Assembly: GCA_035578175.1 (NCBI GenBank)
Contig: JAQMRL010000005.1
Location: 51,875,722-51,939,721 of the forward strand
DNA length: 64,000 nucleotides
Reading direction: 5' to 3'
DNA from: Catonia carolina
Lineage: Eukaryota > Arthropoda > Insecta > Hemiptera > Achilidae
Within the stretch, counting starts at the first letter, position 1; the number at the start of each line of letters is the position of its first letter. Below the pieces are notes generated by a model. It ran no database searches, was not told the DNA's origin, and was given only the letters and a program-made list of their open reading frames with translations. The position numbers were made by a program, and so were the translations under genes. Of the stretch, positions 56,560 through 64,000 are shown one piece after another.

Positions 56560-57519
56560 TCACAGCACCTTCAATAAATCTTCATCCGTGTCAATTACAA
56601 ATACTTCATTGTTCTTGGTAGATATCTTAACTTTACCAGCCCGATCGGCCCACACAAAGTTAATATTCGGATTAGATTTTCTAGCAGCTCTTGCTTTGGA
56701 GAGCAGCACACGCCTCGATTTAGTTAGCGACAAGTTTATAAATACCTGAGAATCAGACGCAACACCTAAATGCCTTGTAGAGAGGTCTTTCTTGATTTTT
56801 TTGGCATCCAGGATCCTATCCACGATGCTCCTTCTATTGAACTTCACGACAATGGCAGGAGGACGACCATCAGGTGTTCTCCGCATACGATGGCATGCAT
56901 CAATGGATCCCTCCTCGATGTCAACTGCCAAAACCCTACCAAGATTGGTGACTGTATTTACAAGATTTTCGCCCTCACAGGCAGGTATACCCCGAACTTC
57001 CAAAGTATTACGTCTTCCATATTGATCCAGGTCATCCACCTGCATTCCCAATGAAACTACCGTTTTTCGAAGGCAAATGTTTTCGGTTTTTAAATAATCA
57101 ATGGTTTCCTGCTGCTCCTTTACGATCCTCAGTTGCGCTTCCAACGACCGGGACAGTTCAGCAATCTTATCGTGGCACGAATTGATTGACTGACTGAGTT
57201 CGTTTTCCAAATGTCGCTGACCGCCCAAAATTTGTGTTTTTAGCTCGGTCAAAAGCTGTTTAACCGTCCCCACGGTAAGCGCAGACTCATTTAGCATAGA
57301 GGATAAGCCAGTGACAGGGACATCATCCTCGTGATTACGGCTTAAGCGACGCGCCGCACTACATTTACTACAAAACCATTGTTTATCGGTGTAAAATTCC
57401 AAATCTGTAACCGTCAGATTTACGCACTGTATGTGGTAAAATGTGCTACAGATACCACATATGACCTTTTCCTGACCGGTACGATTCACAGATTTTAAAC
57501 ACATTCCGCACGATGACAT
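56560..57519 (-). CDS. LINE ORF1: PHD finger / coiled-coil RNA-binding protein
   Basis: 319 residues from the ATG at 57519 (context AAGATGT). The frame is open further upstream but with no other ATG; its first codon there is GTG at 57582. Residues 4-53 form a C4HC3 PHD-type zinc finger (C4, C7, C21, C24, H29, C32, W48, C50, C53). About residues 75-170 are a heptad-rich stretch (LLTELKTQILGGQRHLENEL, IAELSRSLEAQLRIVKEQQE) predicted to multimerise. About 170-319 carries YGRRNTLEVRGIPACEGENL, IDACHRMRRTPDGRPPAIVV and a basic C-terminal part, like the RRM-type domain of LINE ORF1 proteins. It likely packages element RNA with ORF2. It ends with a normal stop. Confidence 0.92.
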   Translation of the reverse strand: MSSCGMCLKSVNRTGQEKVICGICSTFYHIQCVNLTVTDLEFYTDKQWFCSKCSAARRLSRNHEDDVPVTGLSSMLNESALTVGTVKQLLTELKTQILGGQRHLENELSQSINSCHDKIAELSRSLEAQLRIVKEQQETIDYLKTENICLRKTVVSLGMQVDDLDQYGRRNTLEVRGIPACEGENLVNTVTNLGRVLAVDIEEGSIDACHRMRRTPDGRPPAIVVKFNRRSIVDRILDAKKIKKDLSTRHLGVASDSQVFINLSLTKSRRVLLSKARAARKSNPNINFVWADRAGKVKISTKNNEVFVIDTDEDLLKVL

Positions 57520-57825
57520 CTTAGCAAAATTTAGAATAAAAACGACACAGTGAGACAAAACTTTAAAAGTGAAAAAAAACACAAAAAAAAAAAAATTGTA
57601 GCTTATAACTCCACAATAATTATTTAAAACGAAAGAGTAGAGCGTAAATACAGAATACTAATCGACAAGCGATTGTAGGAATTTAAAACAAATACATTAG
57701 ACGGAACAAAGATAAGATACGTCTTTACTCTACGAAATACAAATTACAATTATCTTATTATATAACGAATTGTGGCATAGGGCGATTTATTTTAAATCGT
57801 AAGATTTTTTTAATGGTACAGGTAG

Positions 57826-58549
57826 GTGCGACATTGCATGCGCTTAGAAGCATGCCATTTCACCTGTCCGCACTCGTTTGAAGAGCGGTATCTCAAAAAA
57901 AAAAAATATTTTGAAACACTACACTAGGTTAAAGTCTGTTCTTTCCTGGGTTGATTGGTTTGACTTAGATTATTTTATTTTGAAACTAATCGGAGATGTA
58001 GCAATTTACGCATAAAGAGTAGGCCTACTCAGATTTTAGCCGGTTTTCCGTTAATATGATTTTAAACGTCCGTTACTCCGTCCAGGCTTTTCATAAAAGA
58101 ACGGAATCTTAAGTACGTTGAAGATCAGAGTTTTCTCTAAATGAACATTTTAAAATAGAAGTCTGATGTTCCATTTAAAAATGCCCGCCATTTTCTTTTA
58201 AAAATGTGTATTTTGGCTTCAAATAAAGATAGGGAAATGACTTTTGGACTGAACCATGTATTTTTACAGCAGTATTGAGCCATGTATCGTATTTTGCATT
58301 TGTAATTAAAAAATAGATATGCAGTGTTAAAAACTGAGTACTTTTTTGCGTCAATTGCTGGAGTTATCTTCGATTAATTTTTAAATGAAACAATCTAAAA
58401 CAAACCAATCAATGCAGGAAAGAACAGGCAATAATTTAGTGTATTGTTCAAAAACATTCGTTATGTTTTTCTTGATTTAAAGCTCTTCAAACGAGTGCGG
58501 GAAAGTGGTATGCTTCTAAGCGCGCTACATCGCAAGTTGAAAAAGAAAG
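57826..58549. mobile_element. Foldback element with ~210 bp terminal inverted repeats
   Basis: The left arm (about 57826-58032) and right arm (about 58338-58549) are reverse complements over nearly their whole length. Shared blocks are GCGCTTAGAAGCAT, CCGCACTCGTTTGAAGAGC, CTGTTCTTTCCTG, TTGATTGGTTTG and CAATT-ACGCA-AAA-AGTA--CTCAG. The middle is about 305 bp, AT-rich and non-coding. I could not read a clear target duplication. Confidence 0.8.
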
Positions 58550-59622
58550 CGCACGAATGTGGACATACCTATACGGATTGATTGGTGACCTTGAAAAGTT
58601 AATTTTTATGAAATGTAGTATAAAACACAGTTACTTAAATCTACTGTATACTACATTACCCGTAGATAAACGAACGAGCATACTAACACAGAGAAGATGG
58701 TCGATTCCAACGTAACTCACATGACTCTTTTATAATGTCTTAGTAGTGGCTTGTTAAGGGAGCTAGAGAGTAATAAAGATGTCTAAACATTCAGTTTCAT
58801 ATTCTATCTATCTATCGTCTTCATATATACAAAGAAATACACAGAGGGGAAGGAAAGGTGGAAAGAAAAGTGAGTTAAGTTTAATAGATCGTTGCGAAAG
58901 ATCGAATCGCTAACCAACCTGTGTACTGTCTGTATTAACTCTTTCGAACGACTTTAACAAATCTAAACAACCCTGCGGGGACATAAGGAACATATTTTTA
59001 TTATCTTATCCGTCTAAATTGCTGCTTATGAAATCTCAACAATACCGTCTTCGAATATTATTTACATTCATTTATTTTTTATCCCGAACCGAATTTCCTT
59101 TTCTATGTACACACAAATTTAAGTACAACAAACTTGACTTATACTCTAGCATTTCTATACGTGAGCAAAATGAATTAAAAACAAATTTCAAACTAACAGC
59201 GCTACATACAAAATATATCTTGTCCAGTTCGATTTTCCATAAATCACTTATTTAAATTTATGAAAGCAGAAATGATGTTATATTTTTAAAATTAACAGAT
59301 CACAATACAAACAAAATACCGTAAAGTTTTGATACTTTATGTTCGTACTAAAACCATTAATAAAAAGTCTACAACTTGATTTTTACATTCGTAAATCCAT
59401 TTCATCGACAAAACCACAAAATTGAAAAACTCCTAAACATTTGCACTCCTAAGATACCACTAAATTTAAATAACAAAATTTTAATACCAACTTACAGCTT
59501 ATATAACTTGCAACATAAAGCGGATCACAAACGTACCTGAAACAAACAATAAATTAATTATAACACTGCAAACATAAAAATTTATATTTTTTTAACAATT
59601 TTGTAAAAGTCCAGTGTTGTAA
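58550..59622. other. AT-rich DNA, no recognised feature
   Basis: Nothing assignable was seen apart from a short CTAT repeat near 58805. Confidence 0.5.
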
Positions 59623-59626
59623 TTAA

Positions 59627-60192
59627 CCCTTCAGTCCCGAAACAATATTTAAAAGTTTGATGTAAAGTGCCATTTTATTTGAATAAGGGTGTACAAAAAG
59701 TGCCAGCCCTTATTTTGAAAACTTACAGACGTAAGCCTGCCATTGCCGACCAAAATTTCAACGTTACAGATAAATAAAATTTCCTGTCAAAAATTAATTT
59801 TTATTGTGTTCATAAAAAAAAGAAATCGTTCTAACACTAAAAATATTAAAAATGATTTTTTAGTTTATTTAAAGTCGCATCGACAGCTTGGTCATTAGCA
59901 ACTACTGTGGACTTAGGTACCTTAACAATGGTTTTAATGTGTTAAAATTTCCAGACTCTAGCCGGGAATCGATCCCGGGACCTTTCGCTTTGTAGGCTAG
60001 CGTGCTAGTCACTAAGCCACGGAGGTGGTTTCAAAATACATTCTTCCATTAATTTTTTAAGTTTTTTTGGAAATGTTCGGTTATCCTTACGTTGGCACTT
60101 TATGCATAACTTACGGACGTCCAGTAAACCGGATGTTATCACTACGTAAAAAAAATCGACGAACTGTTTTCCGGACGTTGGTACTAAAAGGG
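59627..60192. mobile_element. TTAA-flanked (piggyBac-type) non-autonomous element
   Basis: TTAA occurs at both edges (59623-59626 and 60193-60196). Terminal text CCCTTCAGTCCC at left and the reverse complement of GGTACTAAAAGGG at right match as imperfect inverted repeats. TTAA duplication and CCCTT ends are typical of piggyBac-type MITEs. No transposase frame is present. A SINE sits inside. Confidence 0.7.
59860..60028 (-). mobile_element. tRNA-headed SINE nested in the TTAA element
   Basis: The minus-strand head has A-box-like TGGCTTAGTGACTAGCACG and the B-box region GGGATCGATTCCC. The body holds a CATTAGC-containing block as in SINE-A. The acceptor arm does not pair, so it is not a working tRNA gene. 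Confidence 0.7.
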
Positions 60193-60275
60193 TTAAATAA
60201 AGAACATTATAAACACACATTTATCGAACTATAACAAAACAAGGTAAAACTTTCCTATGCACATGCGCTAAATGA

Positions 60276-60597
60276 ATTCTTATCACATGATCAGCCAATT
60301 ATATGACTGAAACATTTAAGAACAAAAGAGGAAGAGGTGTAAAAGAAACTAATCAGAGTTATCTCTTCTGAAAGTAATAAATTTCATTATACAGCCAGAC
60401 CCTGGGGTGAATGAAGTGAAGGTGTCATTTGCACAGTGGAAAATATGTGCGTTTCAGAGGGCCTGGCATGCCGATAAGTATATTTTTCCATACAGTGAGG
60501 ATGGCAATGGCAAACCTCCTAACTCCTCATTTCACTTAGTAAAGCCTTTAGAGGTTCAAACCAGCCTTTCGGCTGAAGACCTAAACAACAACAACAA
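60276..60597 (+). mobile_element. F1 retroposon, 5'-truncated, intact 3' end
   Basis: It starts at TTCTTATCACATGATCAGCC and ends with hairpin CAGCCTTTCGGCTG, AAGACC and TAAACAACAACAACAA. It contains one of three F1 copies that keep the same short reading frame (60407-60670). Confidence 0.85.
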
Positions 60598-61502
60598 TGG
60601 TCTAACTCCTTTGATAATTTCAACCCCTCTGAGGCTAGCAATAAATTCGCAAGTAGCGCGGGCGCAATAACTAAATTTCTTGTTCCGTTGATCGATGTAC
60701 CCATTTTATAAAACTGACAGTATAATTTATTTATTAATAAAACAAAAGAAATAAATTTAATACAAAAACCAAACTAGAAATAAAAACCGTTTTAAGTAGT
60801 GCATAATCTGAAAATCTATTATTTAATATTTGAATTACCACACAACGTTTCATGATTAAAGGAGAAAAACAACGGGTGGAAAAACAACGGGAAGAATATA
60901 GGTTAATCGTTAGTTAAGTAGAGCACAGGATGATTAATGCGGTACGAAATAAATAAAGATGAAGGGTGAAATTATTTTTAAAAACCGAGTTAACGCAACA
61001 CACAAGTTAATAATTCAATCTCAGAGCCACTCTAGGGAAAATTTAATTTACGTTCAAAACCCCCATTCACGATCCAACCACCCCCTACCAACCCAACCCT
61101 GCATCACCACCACCCGTTATAACAAACCCCTCCAGTAAAATGTTCATCTTTTATGTTCGTTGTCAACTTGATAATAGAGAAAGTGTCTTCTCGTCACGCG
61201 AATCCCTAAACCAAGACCTTAATATAGACAAAAATACGTGGAAAATATAGGGAGAAAATATGACTCTCGAATATAAAAAAACCTGAATAATAATAATATT
61301 ACCAGGCAAAAAAGCTGACACAAAAGATTATAAATTATTTTACAAAATATGCATCAATAATGGTATTGATAAGTTTTTCTGTTTATCCCATTAATAAAAA
61401 AAATCACCTTTAAAAATCTGAAAGAAAAAAAGATTTATTAAAATTAGATTAATACCTGATAAAACCTTTTAACTCTTGAATCATATAAATGTATAAGCTC
61501 TA
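60598..61502. other. AT-rich DNA with a C-rich stretch
   Basis: About 61068-61133 is C-rich on the plus strand (for example CCAACCACCCCCTACCAACC), against strongly AT-rich surroundings. Nothing else was seen. Confidence 0.5.
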
Positions 61503-61682
61503 TATATATTTTTTTGTTTGTTTTACGTCTGACTGTTTTGCAATTGCCGCTAATGCAGACTGTGAAAAGGATGATAGATGAAAATGAGTGAAAAAAAAAA
61601 TTGCTAGACCTGACCGGGAATCGAACCCGGGACCCCGACGCAGAAGCTAGTTGCATTAACTACTACGCCAACGGGCCGGCCG
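61503..61682 (-). mobile_element. SINE-A related, tRNA-headed, full length
   Basis: The minus-strand head has TTGGCGTAGTAGTTAATGCA and B box GGTTCGATTCC. The body contains GCATTAGCGGCAATTGC and the end is ACGTAAAACAAACAAAAAAA. It shares the GACCTGACCGGGAATC head variant with 21925. Confidence 0.85.
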
Positions 61683-61902
61683 TATAAGCTATATTTAAAA
61701 GTATAAGCTGTAGTTAAAATTTCAAAAATATTTAAAAATAGGTATTAAGGATTTAAGAATATGTGTACATTAATTATGACTTCTTACACCAATCGTGAAT
61801 GCTATCAAGATGGGTTCTTAAATTCTCATAAGTGGCACATTTTTATGTAATTCCAGTCACGGTTCAATTACTCACTAACTTAACTACAAAGTTGCTAACT
61901 GT

Positions 61903-62085
61903 TTTTATACCAGCGGTCTGATTGTTAATCTAAACTCTTCAAACACTTTCTCCTTTCTACTGGAACATTGCATAAGGAATCAAAATAAAAAGAAACGTTT
62001 CTACTAGTTACGATTTCCGAGAATTCTTAGTCAAAAAATGTCATTCATCGTAATCCACTCTCCATGTTCAATATAATCTTTTATA
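61903..62085 (+). repeat. Direct repeat, copy 1
   Basis: GCGGTCTGATTGTTAATC, TTTCTACTGGAACATTG and TTTCCGAGAATTC blocks recur in order at 62489-62672. Confidence 0.8.
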
Positions 62086-62488
62086 CCTGCTTGTATACCT
62101 TTTATAGGTTTTATACCTTCAATATACTCCTAGTATACCTATAGTACCAATATACTACACCTATACTCTATCCCATGGAACCGTGCAGCACGTCAAAATA
62201 TAAATTTATTAAAATTATGATTGAACTTAGCGCGATTCATTCGAGTTTCAAAAAATGTTCTTTGCTTGTCAGTTGAAACTTGCTGTATACCAAATAAAAC
62301 ATACAACAGTATCAGTAGAAATAATTCATACAGTAGGCCTATTATAAAACATCCGGTCTGTCGGCGGTGGTTTTGACTGAAGGCGTTGGTAAACTGAAAC
62401 ATGATTAAGCATCCTTTTTACTGGCTTTCAACCCGAAGTCTGTTTATATCTGCTGCATGGTTCTGTAAGATATACTATACTTCAATAT
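62086..62488. other. Unassigned DNA between direct repeats
   Basis: It includes a run of TATACC/TATACTC-like words at 62080-62170. No frame or family was recognised. Confidence 0.45.
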
Positions 62489-62672
62489 GCTTTTTTATAA
62501 CTGCGGTCTGATTGTTAATCGAAACCCTTCGAACACTTTCTTTTTTTCTACTGGAACATTGTATACGGAATCAAGACAATAACAGAAGTTTCTACTAATT
62601 TCTATTTCCGAGAATTCATATTCAAAAAAATTTAATTTATCGCAATCTATTCCCTTGTTTAATACACTCCAT
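62489..62672 (+). repeat. Direct repeat, copy 2
   Basis: It aligns end to end with 61903-62085 at roughly 80% identity by eye, 586 bases downstream. The family is unknown. Confidence 0.8.
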
Positions 62673-63673
62673 CTTTTAAAATACACAATTTTTCACAATT
62701 AACAACCTATTCGTTCAACAATTTCTAGAATATCACGGTACAATGTTACATTATATAAAGTACTCGTATTTTAGCTAGTCATAAATTTCGAGAAATTTCT
62801 TCCGTAGTACGCGACATATTTCTAGTAACATGATCTTCCTAGATAATACCATTCAAACATATTTGCTCAAATTCTCTGCTGATCGACTTTTGACAGCATC
62901 CTTTTCCTCATTTACATACATCCAATCCACATTTTGTCTCATTTTAAGTTCCAAAGGATACATCTATTCTATTTTTAATATTGACGCTACAAATCTCCCC
63001 CAAACTGATTTGGTTATCTAAACGTACTTTACCGCTTTAAACAAAATACACTTAGGCTAACTTACCTATAATCATGCCAATGAAAATATTATAAAACATG
63101 CAATGAAAATACCTGACGACGTTTCATCGTAAAACCCTGTAACAATTTTCTTTTTAAGAAAACTAGTTACGCCTAATAAGAAATACGAATCGTACAATAA
63201 CATTGAAATTAATAATAGTTATTAAAGAAACAAAACTTTTTTCTAAAAAAAATTAAGAAATACAATTTATTAAAATCCAATAATAGAAACAAGAGTACTT
63301 AAGTTATTCTTTAAAAAAAATTATATAACCTAACAAAACCAACAATTGCAATACTAAAAAATTGAACAATTTATTATTAAACGAAATAAACTTTAAGCGT
63401 CATACAATTTATGATTGTTTAAATAATGTTAGAAAAAAATTGTAAGTATAAAAGAGAAGAAAATTACACTTGACTGAATTAGAAAATTGCTTTGCAGAAA
63501 ATAAATCCAAAGAAAATTAAGGAAAAAACAAAACAGAATAATTTGTTCCATTCCATTATCTTAAAGTTAAATAGATTTTTTATTTATTTCTAGTATACCA
63601 TTATTAACTGGTACAATGAACACATAATTAAATAACTATTGGACGTTCTTTGTAAATTTACTTTTTCCTTTGT
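62673..63673. other. AT-rich DNA, no recognised feature
   Basis: Nothing assignable was seen. Confidence 0.5.
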
Positions 63674-63683
63674 CTTTTTAACA

Positions 63684-63907
63684 GAAAAAATGCAGAACCA
63701 ATGAAGGCGGTAATAACAATAAAAATAAAGATAATACTGATAGTACTACCACAAAATATATATTGTACTATAAACTTATATAACGATAAATTTACTGTTT
63801 TCCTTCATATTCCCGAAGAATATTTTAATTTTCTCAACTGCTTTCAGATGGGAAATTACAAATATTCTGCTCCACAAACATCCGGCTACATGAAACTTAA
63901 AAAATAA
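63684..63907 (+). CDS. Speculative exon-like frame after a splice-acceptor-like site
   Basis: A good 3' splice-site pattern (pyrimidine tract TTTTTCCTTTGTCTTTTTAA then CAG, ending 63683) is followed by a frame that stays open for about 70 codons to a stop at 63905-63907 (KNAEPMKAVITIK at the start, PQTSGYMKLKK at the end). I recognise no domain. AT-rich DNA yields such patterns by chance, so this is only a candidate terminal exon. Confidence 0.12.
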
Positions 63908-64000
63908 CTATAAAACTTGTTCATACCATTGAAAAATATATAAAATATTCACTTTTATTTCAAGTACCAATCCCTTCCGAATATTGGCGATTATCAAATC
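63908..64000. other. AT-rich window end
   Basis: No feature was recognised. Confidence 0.5.

Larger units (their letters stand above)
52576..57600 (-). mobile_element. LINE of the CR1/Jockey group, both ORFs intact
   Basis: On the minus strand the order is: short 5' region, ORF1 (PHD, coiled coil, RNA-binding), an unusually long 838 nt inter-ORF spacer, ORF2 (endonuclease-RT), a 3' UTR of about 270 nt and an (AAAT)n tail at 52576-52599 (plus-strand ATTT repeats). The 3' end is clear. The 5' end is uncertain: ORF1 is preceded by a T-rich run at about 57571-57596 and I could not find a target duplication. GC content is higher than the flanks. The ORF1 architecture suits the CR1 side of the Jockey superfamily; the exact clade is unresolved. 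Confidence 0.9.

Noticed and set aside
56501..57054. Plus-strand frames of 76-94 codons
   Set aside because: They are antisense to LINE ORF1 and lack any domain.
21461..61682. tRNA-like sequences as functional tRNA genes
   Set aside because: A and B boxes are present, but acceptor arms do not pair, and the heads run into shared SINE bodies with A-rich tails and target duplications.
1..64000. CRISPR arrays, bacterial operons, Shine-Dalgarno sites, rRNA
   Set aside because: None were seen; all recognisable content is eukaryotic transposable-element sequence.

Overview
This 64 kb window looks like AT-rich, repeat-dense intergenic DNA from an arthropod nuclear genome, most likely an insect. I recognise no host gene, rRNA, true tRNA gene, CRISPR array or bacterial-type operon. 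The kingdom-level call rests on the mobile elements: a PHD-finger LINE ORF1 with an EN-RT ORF2, several RTE/BovB-like LINE relics, mariner and Tigger/pogo transposase remnants, tRNA-derived SINEs, TA- and TTAA-flanked DNA elements, Helentron-like elements and Gypsy-type solo LTRs. The order of insect cannot be fixed from the sequence.

Layout. 0-10 kb: an old Helentron-like copy, an RTE/BovB-like LINE relic, an inverted pair of a ~395 bp retroposon (called F1 here) around a second LINE tail, then Helentron-like modules. 10-21 kb: an F1 copy split by an 866 bp LINE insertion, two GC-rich solo LTRs (12.3 and 19.6 kb) that each carry a histone-type 3' stem-loop, and three Helentron-like copies. 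21-35 kb: a LINE-tail + SINE + TA-element composite seen twice, a Helentron-like copy hit by F1 and by a 69 bp templated insertion, and four more LINE relics. 35-45 kb: Tigger remnant, a 252 bp mini Helentron, a tandem repeat with a hammerhead-ribozyme-like core, a decayed LINE, two broken mariners. 45-52 kb: an inverted pair of Helentron-like copies, a full-length F1 with an 11 bp target duplication, a 5'-truncated RTE LINE. 52.6-57.6 kb: one LINE with both ORFs intact (minus strand). 57.8-64 kb: a long-TIR foldback element, a TTAA-flanked element holding a SINE, more SINEs, a dispersed direct repeat and AT-rich DNA.

How the parts relate. The intact LINE encodes everything expected for autonomous retrotransposition in its own family. 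F1 has no coding capacity for reverse transcription, but it has target-site duplications, 5' truncation and an (AAC)n tail. Its 3' end shares a terminal hairpin plus ATGAC with the RTE/BovB-like LINE relics, which suggests trans-mobilisation by that LINE. Nesting gives a partial order: F1 landed in a Helentron-like copy and was in turn hit by the TA-type element and by another LINE.

Boundaries were read by eye. Where a repeat is old, ends are good to roughly 10-30 bases; where target duplications or terminal inverted repeats are described, they are exact.
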